63,985 bases of DNA, taken from Entrophospora sp. SA101. Its lineage: Eukaryota > Glomeromycota > Glomeromycetes > Entrophosporales > Entrophosporaceae. The translations under genes were made by a program, and so were the position numbers. The notes below the pieces were generated by a model, which had not been told where the DNA came from, made no database searches, and was given only the letters and a program-made list of their open reading frames with translations. Below, in pieces: positions 1 through 11,507 of this stretch. The DNA lies in NCBI GenBank assembly GCA_958430865.1, contig CAUDNR010004040.1, forward strand, positions 1 through 63,985, in the 5' to 3' direction. Within the stretch, counting starts at the first letter, position 1. Every line of letters begins with the position of its first letter.

Positions 1-1721
1 ACTACAGCTCCATCATTTGGTAAGGGGAATTCTATTTAACCAGCAACACCACCAGATCGTAAAAGTGCAGGATCCAAAATATCAATACGATTTGTAGCAG
101 CGATTACCTAACAATTAAATAAATAAATAGATATTTAATATATTTATATATATGATACTTTTTCTTGGCAAAAAAAATAATTAATAAATATGAAACCTTA
201 ATTCTTTCATCACTGCTAAAACCATCAAGTTGATTTAACAATTCCAACATAGTTCTTTGCACTTCACGATCACCACTTTTCTCACTATCAAATCTTTTTG
301 TCCCTATAGCATCCAATTCATCAATAAAAATAATAGCAGGTGCCTTTTCTTTAGCCAAATTAAATGCATCACGTACAAGTTTAGCACCATCACCAATAAA
401 CATCTAATAACAATAATGACAGTATTAATAACAGCAGCAATAAAATATAAATAAAATATTGAGCATGATTATGATTTTTATTTATTTACCTGTACTAGTT
501 GTGGACCAGCTAATTTTAAATATGCAGAGTTGGTTTGTGCAGCACAAGCTCTTGCCAGCAATGTTTTGCCAGTACCAGGAGGACCATACATAAGAACACC
601 TAATTTAATCAATTTGAAGAACATTAATCTATGATTTAAATATTATCATCATCATTCTTCTCTAATAAAGATTACCTTTTGGTGGTTTTATACCCAAATT
701 TTTAAATCTTTCTGCATGCGTCATCGGTAACACTATAGCTTCTACCAATTCTTCAATTTGTTTATCAAGGCCACCGATATCATTATAATCTTCCGCTGGT
801 TTCTCATCAACTTCCATAGCTTTAACACGAGAATCATATCTATAAACGAATAATAATTTATTATCATTATTTTTTTTTTAAAATAATAAATAAAATAAAT
901 CAATTTACTCCGCTGGTAATGTGTCTAATACTAGATAACTATCTTTATTTACACCAATTAAGTCACCTGGTTTGATGGTTGCGGGATCAACAAGACCAAT
1001 TAAAGGCAAGAAAATAGTCTAAAATAAAAACTATTTTTAATGGTTTATAAAAAAACAATGAAAATCTAAAAAAAAAAATAGTTTAAATTTTACTTGTCGT
1101 GTAGATGTCTTGATCACGGCACACTTTCCTTTACGGTGTGCATCAAGATCTATATTTGCACCATCTTCTTCTGGTTCATCACTTGGATCCATATCAAGCA
1201 ACTAATAATTAATTATAACCATAATTCATTAATATCTTGGGTTAATATATATATATTATATATACATTATAAATTAATTAGAATAATTACAATCGATCTA
1301 AAGTAATCAAATCAATATAAAACTAACCTCAACAACATTACTAACAAGCCATGGTAATTGTATATTAACTTTTACTTTTTTTTCATTATCCTTTATTCTT
1401 TCTTTCATGCTATTTCGTTCGTGTGTTAAACGGGCATGTTCGGATTTTAAGATCTGGTTAATTAAATAGTGATGTCAATGATCACGAATTTGTGCAAGTT
1501 GAGCATTCAAAGAAGAAAAGTATCAAATCAACCAATCAATTAATATAATGATGAATGATGATTATAATGATGATAACAATAATAACCTTGATTTCGTTGT
1601 CAAGCAAACGTGTACGATTATTTATATCCTCAGTACTAGATCTTAAAATTTCTTGTCCAAGTTCTTCCAAACCTTCTTCGTTAGCTTTTTCCCAAAGTTG
1701 TTTATCTTCAAGCGTAACCAT
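1..1721 (-). pseudogene. RPT5: 26S proteasome regulatory subunit Rpt5 (PSMC3-like), copy A; in-frame stop
   Basis: AAA-ATPase of the 19S base, which unfolds ubiquitinated substrates and feeds them into the 20S core. Exons read on the minus strand: 1587-1721, 1328-1453, 1094-1201, 909-1018, 676-839, 490-599, 197-403 and 1-107; phases agree throughout. Visible features are the N-terminal coiled-coil region, the OB segment ending [13 protein letters not shown], Walker A GPPGTGKT, Walker B IIFIDE, and the start of the sensor region [19 protein letters not shown]. There the conserved RLDRK is replaced by GVAG followed by TAA (36-38), and then IEFPLPN resumes in frame. The predicted product is about 343 residues against about 430 for the family, lacking the arginine-finger region and C-terminus. 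The lesion sits at the window edge, so poor sequence is an alternative to a true pseudogene. The intron 7 donor (GTTTCA) is unusual. Confidence 0.85.
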
Positions 1722-3744
1722 TTTATTTTTATTTGCTTTATTTATTTACTAAATATATGTTTTATTTACTTTTCCTTTTTTTTGTCCGAAAGTAAATTGT
1801 TCATAAGTAATAGTTGTAAAATTAAAAAAAATCAAGAATATTTATTAATTTCGAAATTATTATATATTGCTGTTACGTAACTTCCTTCCTGGTCTGGAGG
1901 GAGGTAAAGCATTTTATTGGTTACGCGTGACACTAATATGAATCAAGTTAACTAGTTTATATCCAGACAGTTTCCAAAACTTCACTAGCATTTATTAATA
2001 CTTGTTCATCTTCTTCAAAATCGTCCTGTTTGTTGCTAATCTTATTAACTGTCTAAGAAAATTAGTTATTGTCAAAGATGTTGGTTGAGTTAGCTGACGT
2101 CAATTCTTTTTAGAATAATTTTAGTGTGTTGCCAGCCAGCGAACTCGTTAAACCGAAGTGAATGAATTCATATAGATAAATTTAATAGGTGGATAGGTAA
2201 TAAAAAAATCGGTTTATCGTGTATATTCGTTTTATCAAAGCATCGTCCTGACTGTAGCATTTTTTTTTCAAGTTTTAGAATTAAATTGAAAAATAACAAA
2301 AAAAAAACTTTTTTGTAATATTTTTCTTTAGAAGACATCTTTTTTTATTAACAATAATACTATTGTTTGCTTTCATGAGTTGAATATTTTTTATGTTTTT
2401 TTTCAAAAATCTTTACTATTGCATGTTCAACCACCATCACTTTAAGTAGATTGTTTTTATATAAAGTATTAATGTAAGTCAGGTTTTATCGATATTCTTC
2501 CTAATTTAGCTGCTATGCCTGAACTATTGCCACTTATATACAATGTGTTGCATAGATTAAGGGCAGAACTTTTATTGAATATATTTTAATACGAAATGCT
2601 TTCACTATTGATTTTAATTAAAGGCTGACATCTTGATTTTTTTATCAAAGTAAATTAATTAGAAATGAATCAGGAGTTTTCTAAGATGAATCGTCTACAT
2701 CTTTAAATTTTAACTTCTATCACATTATTTATAATTGATTACCAAAATTTTTAAGAAATCTAGTACATAATAAATTGTGATATGTCACGTGATTCTAAAG
2801 GTGATTCCGTTTCTTCGAACGATTAACTCTCCTATAAGTCACACCGCCCGTTTCATACAACTTATTAATATTGAAATAGTTATTTGAGAATAGAGTGTTA
2901 GCAACCTGGTATATTGATTAGGTAAATGTATCTCATTTATTCTAATAACATAATTGCAAAAAAGCAAGTAAAATTCAACCATATTGTGAATTTTAAAAGC
3001 AAATTACTCCACCGCTAATTGCCAGATTCAGTTAGAAAATGATTTAAATGATTAAAAAGGCAAAGTTTTGTTTGAAAATTTATTTGAGTCTAGTTGATGA
3101 ATTTTTAGTAATATTATAAAAAGTTTTTTGACAACCGTTTTTTTTTTTGCAACATACTGTATATATATCGTTAAGAAAATAATAATATTATTTATCTTTT
3201 GTTATAAAGTAAAGTATCAATCTATCCTCTCAATTTTGTGTGATTAAATTAATTAATAAAATCTTATAATTCATCTTTATTGAATCAAAGTTGTTTCTTG
3301 ATTAATTAATACCTGCTGAAGAGGCAAACGCATTGTAAAATATTTTGTATTTGTCAGTGATTAATCGTTTGACCAACTTTTAACCACTATAGTTGGCTCA
3401 ATTTTGAATTTCGATTTCGATTTTAGATTTTCGATTTTAATATTAATTTCGCCAAGGGTGTTTCGATTTCGAAAACTTGTGATTTTTTCAAATTTTATTA
3501 AGTGACTTTCGCCATTATGTATGAATTAGCCATGTACAAAAATCTCTTAATTGTTACACGATATATCACTTATGCCTCATTTTGTTAGTAAGTATTAGAA
3601 GAATATTAAATCAATGATTTGTTTTTTTTTGCAAACAATCATGTAATAAATGAATAAAATAAATAAATAAATAAATAAATGAATAAATGAATAAATGAAT
3701 AAATCAATAAATAAATAAATATATAAATCAATAAATCATTGAAA
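1722..3744. other. Intergenic spacer: Rpt5 upstream region and channel 3' flank
   Basis: No convincing gene. It must hold the Rpt5 promoter on the right side of that gene. A TTACGTAA palindrome lies at about 1872-1879. Around 3410-3475 there is a run of TTTCGATT-like units. The end is a tetranucleotide microsatellite. I could not call a specific promoter element. Confidence 0.6.
3653..3737. repeat. AAAT/AATG tetranucleotide microsatellite
   Basis: Imperfect run of ATAA/ATGA-type four-base units directly 3' of the channel stop codon. Block B has it at 36451-36535. Confidence 0.8.
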
Positions 3745-5055
3745 TTATTTAAAATCAGGAGCATTATCAGAGATTATGTAAACTCTATCATCATCTCTAA
3801 GGATTGTAGCAGCTTTAGGATTGACATAAATGTATCTTAGATGACCACCTTTATGTTGAGTAAGCCTGTAAAGTCCTAATGGCACAGCTTTATGTTCTTG
3901 AATCAAGAAATCATAAAATAAATGATATTCCTTGCCTATATAATGTTGAGGGAGAAAAAATATAATTAAATTAATTTAACTATGAATAATAATAATATTA
4001 TTAAAATACATTGTTTTTACCAAAAAATGAAGAAGGGACATCAATTTGAAACATTTGACCAGATCCAATTTTTAAACTTTGCCATTCATTATCTTGAACA
4101 TTAGTAACTTTTGGAGTTAACTTTTTATTACCAGGATCATGACTGAATATAAGACGCTTTACAATAACTGGAATGTGTTTATTATAAAAACTATTTGTAT
4201 AATTGTAATTATATAAATCTTTTAATTAATTGGTTTTTTTTGAATATTTGTGATAATTTATTCTTACTTACCATTGACAAAGTAAAGTATCTAAATTACT
4301 AGGTGTAAATACATTTCCACTCATAAAGGATGGTCGTAAAAGTGCTTGTACTGTAATAATAATAATGATGATTATTGAGACGTTATTATTAATTAAAAAA
4401 AGAAATGTTTAATACTACCATTATCATCTTGTTTATTTTTTACAGAATCACTTTCACCAATCATCTTAAATGTTTCACGATAAATACACTCTACAATCAC
4501 GAAACATTCTTCGTGTGCTGCCATGGATTCAATATTCAAAGCAATCATTATCGAGGCAGCATCTGCAGTTCCGTTAGAAGATCTTATATGTGTGTGTATA
4601 TATATATATTTAATTATATATATCATTTAACTTTTTCTAAAGTTCATATTGTTAAAGTTTGACTTACTCTTCATATCTAAGGGAATCACTTAATATAACG
4701 CATTTTTTTGCATAATGAACTCTTGCTTTATACAAATCTTTTCTTTTTAAAGGAGATCCGTTAATAAAATAGACAGGACTAAATTTTGACAAAGACCTTT
4801 TTTGATAATCGTCAGGTTCATTAGGAGATAAGATAACTATTGGTGCGTCTTTGATGTTAGAATTTTTTCCACGAAGAACCATCATAAAGATGTCAAGGTT
4901 AACAGGAAAATCTTCGCTGTGATTACAAATTAAAACATGATCCGTAACATGTGGAATTTCTGATTTTTCATTAAAACAATAAGCAGCTGCATTATTTATA
5001 TTATTTCTTACTATTTCTGAATCAATTACATTTGAAGCTGGGATATTTGATGATT

Positions 5056-5104
<49 letters not shown>

Positions 5105-8100
5105 TAATATATAACTAGCAGCCGGAATTTGTAATTTTGTGTGTTCCAAATTATTTTCAGTTGGTGTATCATTGATGTTACTACTTTTACCGTTTTTCTT
5201 TGTAAATAAATCACGTGCAGACTGAGTAATATAAGACAAGCCTCTGTAATAGTAGGGGATTTGAACATGTTCAACAAATTGTGCCATTTTAACAGTTATC
5301 TCAGCATTACCACAAACTACAAAACCAATTTCATTTCCGTCTATGACATAATCTTGCGGATTTAAAAATATTTGAAATGGTGAGGCACTTGGTGGTAATT
5401 GTTTAAATGATTCCTTGGAACTTTGTGCTATTCTATAAATTCCAATTGAAAATAAAACTGCCCCTAGTCGATTATAAACTAGTTTTGAACATTCTAGAAA
5501 AGTTTTACCAATAAAATCCTTTGAAAATGTCACAGCATAAATTTCTTGATTAATCCCAGAAATATATTCAACTGCCCAATGCAATTCTATTAATCAATCA
5601 ATCAATCAAATATATAAGAATTATAAATGTATATTTATATTGTCATTGTTACTATCATTATTATTTATTTATTTTACCTTGTTTCTTTTTTGCACTACGA
5701 GTTAATTTATTTGCTATTTTTTTAGTGATAGAAGTTGTCAACAATACAATGAGTGAAGAGAAACCGGGAATTATTAAACTTTGAGCCATTAATCCCATGG
5801 CTATTTCATCTATGCAAATTATATCTTTGGCTAGTATATTTTTGGAGAAAGAGTTAATATTAATTAATAATCATTTAAATAATTTTTGCGAAAAGACTTG
5901 CAAATAGAATATTTAATTACCCAAGAAATCAAAATGTGGTACATTTACAGGTGAATGGATTTGAGCATATAATGGTATTTTATTATTATATTTTTTAATA
6001 GCCTTTTTAGTTTGAATTGAATATTAAAAAATAAGTCAAAAAAAAAATCAATAAAATTTTCCTTTTTAAAATAAATAACCCATTAAAATTAATTACCAAT
6101 GCTCTTAAGATTTGTGCTGCATCGTCTTCATCATCATTTTTAGAAAATTTTTTAGATAATAGGAATACTGCACTGGCAATATCAATCCTAACTTTTTCAA
6201 GACTTCGACGTAAAGTTGCTGACCTGTGAAATATATAGGTATTTTATTTAATTAAATAATTCTAAAAATTATTACTTTATTTTCTTCATAAAATCTACCC
6301 TTTAACATATTGTACTCTGGTTGTAAATGCAGGATCTTCTAGCAATAATGCAATATTCTCTTCTGGCTGTTATTACAATATAAAATAAAAATAAATGATA
6401 AATAAAATTAAGTGATTTGATTTTCTTCCAATATAATCCATCCTTCCATTTTAATCTTCTTCCGTTAATTCTTTTCAGTATAATTTTCTCATTCTATTCC
6501 TCCTATACTTTCAATCTTTCAATCAATTACCTCTTCATGATTTAACACAACAACTTCAGTACTCATTGTGGCCAAACCATGATCTTGACAAAAAAATTCA
6601 CGTAGAAATTCATACAAGCTGGTTTCATCAAAACCTCCAGTGACAACAATGTGTTTTATATTAGATTCAGGTTTATATGAATGAGAATATTTGGATTTTT
6701 GCCTAATAAGGTCAAGAAGTTCTGATAGATTCGAGGGAAGGAATATAGCACCTGCTACCATAACATACAATATCACAATTCGAGTAAAGGCATTTTCTGG
6801 TACTAAATCTGTTGACATTCCATTTGTACTATATACATTATAAATAAATATATATAGTTATTGACAAAAGAAAAGTGTGTATCCGAGAGATATTAATTTA
6901 ATAATTATTTATTTACCAGCTCACTAATATGAAAAATATTAATTGATTAATTGTTAATTAATAATAGATAAATAAATAAACAACTAATTATTTATTTATT
7001 TATTTATTTGCACAATTTATTTACCTACTGTAAAAAAAAAAGTATCCATAAAACTCAAATGTTCAACATTGTCGTGATGTCCATATTGTTTATAAGTTAC
7101 AATATGAATGAATGCAGTTATCGTAAGGAAAGTAAATAAAATAGTAGCAACTGGATGTTTTTATTTGGTGAAAAAATTTTTTTTGAATATTATTTTGTGA
7201 GGATTTTTTAAATGGAATAAGAGGAACAACTTACTTAATTGTGCAGCTTTCCTTGTAATTTTATTTAGGTTTAGTAACGAACTTTTAACGGGAATAAAAA
7301 TTATTGATACAGACCAATGAAGTCTAATGAATCTTACTGGATAAATATAAACCTAATAATAATAATAATAATAATAATAATTATCATCTAAAAAAAGTAA
7401 AATTCCTTTTTCCCAAATAAATTATCTACCAAAATTCCAGCTCCCATATAAGTATTATCAATTTCATCATCAAATATTGTTAGAATAGAGGCTGCAATCA
7501 CCGGGAACACTGATAGCCAAGTAAGTATTGAAAAAACTTTGATAAAACTTTGTAAAGGTTCGTCTGAAAGCCATATATGAGGAAGATATTGAACCAAAAT
7601 AATACAAGCAATAATGCAATCTGCATTTTGATAAATTCGAGGATATGGTATTGGATGTTGATCGATTTTTACATATTGAGTGTTCTTTGCGTGAAGGAAT
7701 TAGTTGGAAATTAATTAATTTCGTAAATTCGTAAAGTAAAAATCAAAATTTACCCAAATATATAAAAGAGTAATTAATTTCGAAATTTACCCAAATATAT
7801 AAAAGAATAAATATTGTTGTCATGATAGCATCAAATAATTCCCAATATCTTCCTTTTTTTGAAGTATCCATTTCAAACTTTATTCTTTTTTTCAAGCTTG
7901 GTTTTATTCCAGCTTGTTCGATGAATTCTTTCTGCCTTTGCACCCAAGCTTCATCATATTCATTATCATCACCACCACCTGGACCCACATGAACTGGTGG
8001 TATTAAATTTGGCATTTTACTTATACTATTGGTTTTCTTTTTTTTATTCCTTTTAGGTGTATTTGTAAACGATAAACTTTTTGGTTTCATAAATACACCT

Positions 8101-8219
8101 CTTTTATGTCTATCTTGTTGCAATTGTTGTAGTTGCTCCGAGTCAGTATTGTAATTGTTGGCATTGGAGGAACTATTGCTACTACTATTATTATTTAATA
8201 ATGGAGTATTTTCGTTCAT
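3745..8219 (-). CDS. Slo/BK-like calcium-gated channel with non-canonical pore, copy A
   Basis: Multi-exon gene for a membrane channel of about 1,000 residues. Exon 1 (7791-8219) has an Asn/Ser/Gln-rich cytosolic N-terminus starting MNENTPLL and the first membrane segment. Exons 7430-7684, 7235-7352 and 7025-7150 carry further membrane segments, including a weak S4-like stretch (PVRFIRLHW, only two arginines) and the pore helix ending FMDTFFFTV. A 7-nt microexon (6917-6923) keeps the frame into 6531-6828. The pore then reads VVSCTNGMSTDLVPENAF, where family members have TVGYGD. The first RCK domain follows (KHIVVTGGFDETSLYEFLREFF), then a linker with a 15-Asp run (about 5058-5104), then RCK2 (DHVLICNHSEDFPVNLDIF; ALNIESM). 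The C-terminus ends APDFK at the stop, 3745-3747. Family membership rests on RCK1/RCK2 order and motifs. Potassium selectivity is doubtful. Confidence 0.85.
5058..5104 (-). repeat. (CAT)n coding microsatellite encoding poly-Asp
   Basis: An uninterrupted ATC/CAT trinucleotide run inside the channel gene encodes 15 consecutive aspartates in the RCK1-RCK2 linker. Block B has it at 37856-37902 with the same length. Confidence 0.9.
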
Positions 8220-9173
8220 TTTTTAAAGAAAATAATTGATAAAATTGGGAACAAATTTATTTGATTATCTATATCTATTTATTATACAATCCATTGTTCA
8301 GCCAATCTCCTAAATTGCAATTATTTTTGAAAGATTAAATTTTATCACAAATTCTTATTGTAAAATACTAAATATAGACAATGAATGTATCTTCAAAATG
8401 GAATTTTTGTCAACAAGTATTTTTTTTTTTCGAAAGAAGTATATAGGCATGTGGATATTGTGTGGTGTTGTATTGGTCCAGACTTTACTTACCTAATATT
8501 TCCTTTTTCAAAAAAATTATGAAATTATTATCCTGTATGACACCTTGCTAATTGCTAATTGAATAGTTAAAAAACCCATTAAAAGAGTTAATATTGATTT
8601 ATACTATATGAATTTAAGGTTTTTTGCGCTTGTGCCGTGGTTGAATTGACTACATGCCTTGATAAATCATAATAATTATGGACAAAGCTTGATATATCCA
8701 AAATGCCATTGAACTGACTTTTTAACCGGTTATTTTAACTGATTTTATTAATCAGGCTTTGGTCCAATCTTTTGAACAATTTAGGGTCCACATTTAAAGA
8801 TCCTCTAGCGAACATTTTTGTTTCAATATGATGTACAACGTTTGAACCCTATTAAGCATGTTAACAAATTTTTATATCATTTTCGCCGACCGCATTCCAT
8901 AAATGCAGTACCAATATATATGATGTAGCTACACGTTGGAATAATACTTAGCATTCATGGGTAATGCTATTTGATCTTGAGAAAGCTATTATTATATGAT
9001 ATTAAAAGAGATTGTTAGATGGTAGTGAATAGCATTTAATAAAACAACTTGTTGAAACATTGGAACAATTTGATGCAATAACATCAACACTAAGCAGTAG
9101 GTGTTTCGTTACATTATCTTTAGTTACTTTGCTAATTTTTTTTTAAAAAAAATGTTTTGGAAAGGTTAATTAC
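8220..9173. other. Intergenic: upstream region of the channel gene
   Basis: Contains the 5' flank and presumably the promoter of the minus-strand channel gene. I see no open frame of note, no RNA gene and no clear repeat. Confidence 0.5.
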
Positions 9174-9613
9174 AATGAGAAATCAAGATGATCCACCATT
9201 ATTGTTAGAAGAGAGTAATAAAGGTGAAGTGGAATTATATGAAGAGAGTAAAGGTGAAAGTGGAATTATATGAAGAGAGTAAAGGTGAAAGAAGGAACAT
9301 AAACCACCACTATTGATTGGTCCACTCCTTCATATTTAATGAAATTCACGAGTTTGATTATTGATTTATTCTTCCTCTTCTTGTTGTTATATTGATTTTT
9401 TAACAGAAGCCAGAATTTACCATTTAGAATAGACAAAAACATTTATGATTTGCAAGAATTTGAACAGGAACAGGAAAATATTTTAATTTGCCAAGAGCAT
9501 CAAGGAACTGTAGAATCAACAAAAAAATGAATTATCGTGTCAAAAAGTACAAGCACGGTTATTTTCTGATGTTGGTAATCATATACGTCAACAGAAAAAG
9601 ATTGTCACCTGAT
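9174..9613 (+). pseudogene. Decayed plus-strand coding remnant
   Basis: A start-like frame (MRNQDDPPLLLEESNKGEVE) runs through two copies of a 29-bp unit (about 9230-9287) that put it out of frame. Later, 9408-9613 reads LPFRIDKNIYDLQEFEQEQE and on to a run of seven A at 9521-9527. Removing one base there would continue as ELSCQKVQARLFSDVGNHI and end at TGA. The product is not recognised. It is either a pseudogene or a gene with homopolymer sequence errors. Block B has the identical sequence at 41972-42411. Confidence 0.35.
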
Positions 9614-9935
9614 ATTGTTTCTTTATACATTTAATAATTCTAATCTTTTTAATGTGTTTTTTATTTTTTAATATTAACGATATTAAACGATATATACTGT
9701 ATATTAAATAATAAAATTTTTTTTACGAGTATATGGATGTCCAGTATTGGTATTATATAAGTGTTAATACCAATGCTTAAAACCATTCACACTCCAAAAA
9801 AGGATTTAGTATATGGGACATACATACTAATACCATTTGCAAGAGTTATATTTTTTGGGGTTCTATATTTGATAATTCGGATATGATTATGAATTTGAAT
9901 TTTTTTTTTCACTAAATAAAATTAATCACTTACCA

Positions 9936-10065
9936 AACATGAATTTCAACATATGGTTCAGTGCCAGTATTGATAATAGTAAAGTATCTTGTTAATATGA
10001 GAAATCCAACAGCTTGTCCTTCAAATAAAACTTGTAAACAAGTTGAAGATGCAATGTGAGCCTTC
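9936..10065 (-). CDS. Orphan coding exon, function unknown
   Basis: A GT-AG bounded open exon on the minus strand encodes KAHIASSTCLQVLFEGQAVG followed by FLILTRYFTIINTGTEPYVE and IHVW. The acceptor is GTTTATAG just right of 10065 and the donor GTAAGTGA just left of 9936. I found no convincing partner exon on either side. The amino-acid composition is gene-like, but I do not recognise the protein; it may be a surviving piece of a broken gene. Block B copy: 42734-42863. Confidence 0.35.
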
Positions 10066-11507
10066 CTATAAACAACACAAAAGTGTCAATTGTAACAGTA
10101 TATCTTCAGCAGATTTTATTCATCTACATTAAAAATCCTGTATTGGAAATTTGCATCCTCTCCATCGTCTAATCTTTTTGTGGACACCCTACTTAAAGCA
10201 TCAGCGTCACATATAAAATTCGTTGAAACATGTTTAGTAATTTTAGATGCAATTGTTTATGCGTCCTTGAAACAAGGTTTGACCATGATGATAGCCTTTA
10301 CTGTCCTCTTTCTTCTCCCTTTAATTAACAATTTTTTAATGGTAGTTTTTTTTTTTAAAGTAATCCTGAAATTTCGGCATCGCAAGTTCACATCACGTTA
10401 ACATTAAGGAATTTAATAAATTGGATTAAAATAGAATAACTTTTTTTTTTTTTTTACTATGTACTAGAAAAAAAATCTACCAACTTTATTATATACCAAA
10501 CGAAAGAAAATAGTCTCCGCACTAATGTAATAAGAACAACGATTTTGCATTTGCGAATATCAAGGAGAACCCCATTTTTATTCTAGATTCAATTCGTCAA
10601 CAAAACAAGTTTTTTATTAAATACATTCTTTAAAACAACAATAAATAAAAGTATACTCCAAAGCGACAAAGTTGCCCAGCAAATAACAGTTTACTAGTTC
10701 GATAATAAGATCTAAATCTTCATTATAAATTTTATTATTTTGTTTCTTTAAAAAGAAATTATTGTTTGTCGTGGCCTTAATAAATTCTTTAAAATATATT
10801 TCGGGTAAAAGAAGAGCAAATTCATCGTTTCTGTATGACAAAGATTTATTTCTTTCTACAAGTAAAAATTTTTAAATTATCACAACTGACCATTGTCAGT
10901 TATATAATAATTGTTTAGACTGTTCTTTGTTCTAATTTACTTATTTGATAACTTTATCTTTTCAAGTGACAAATCCTTTAACTGTTTCGCTTGAGTTTAT
11001 TTTCTTAAATTAACCTAGCAAAATCTAACTGTTTATAATACACGTTTATAAACACAAAGAAGTCAAAGTTTTAGTTTTCACTATAGTAGATATTCTTTTT
11101 TGCTTTTTTTGTCGATATTCCAAATATCCAAAATATTGCTATGCCAGTCAGTGTCTCTCTGTTCGTGTAGTTTGAGCTGCACGACTAATATTTCGTAAAA
11201 AATTATTTTAATTCATTATAATCTTAAATTATTGGTGAAAAAAAATTTTAAAAATCAAAGATTATCTTCTGTTGATCAATTTATTAGAGAAAAATTTTTT
11301 TTATTTATTATTGTCATTAAATTTGATTTTTTTATTTTATTTATATTAATAATAGTATTGATTGATTGATTATACAAAATAATCGAGATGAGAGAAAGAT
11401 GTTATACATATATATATCATCAATTTCACAACATCTACACACAAAATTTAATTACATTATATATATATACACAAATATATATTTCTCTTCCTCTCCTCTC
11501 AATAGCA
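10066..11507. other. Intergenic with one weak ORF
   Basis: Mostly AT-rich and without a recognisable gene. A minus-strand frame at 10617-10841 (MSYRNDEFALLLPEIYFKEF...) of 74 codons has no homology I can name and is kept only as a possibility. The right end is the 3' flank of the Pom33-like gene. Confidence 0.4.

Noticed and set aside
2838..2853. TCACACCGCCCGTTTC resembles the conserved 3' region of small-subunit rRNA
   Set aside because: Only about a dozen bases match; the surrounding sequence is AT-rich and has no further rRNA helices.
5058..5104. Poly-Asp tract as the BK calcium bowl
   Set aside because: It lies in the linker before RCK2, whereas the calcium bowl is late in RCK2; the repeat is a simple trinucleotide run.
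6519..6818. Separate short protein starting MSTDLVPENAF
   Set aside because: It is an internal exon of the channel gene; the Met is part of the pore and the upstream and downstream exons join in phase.
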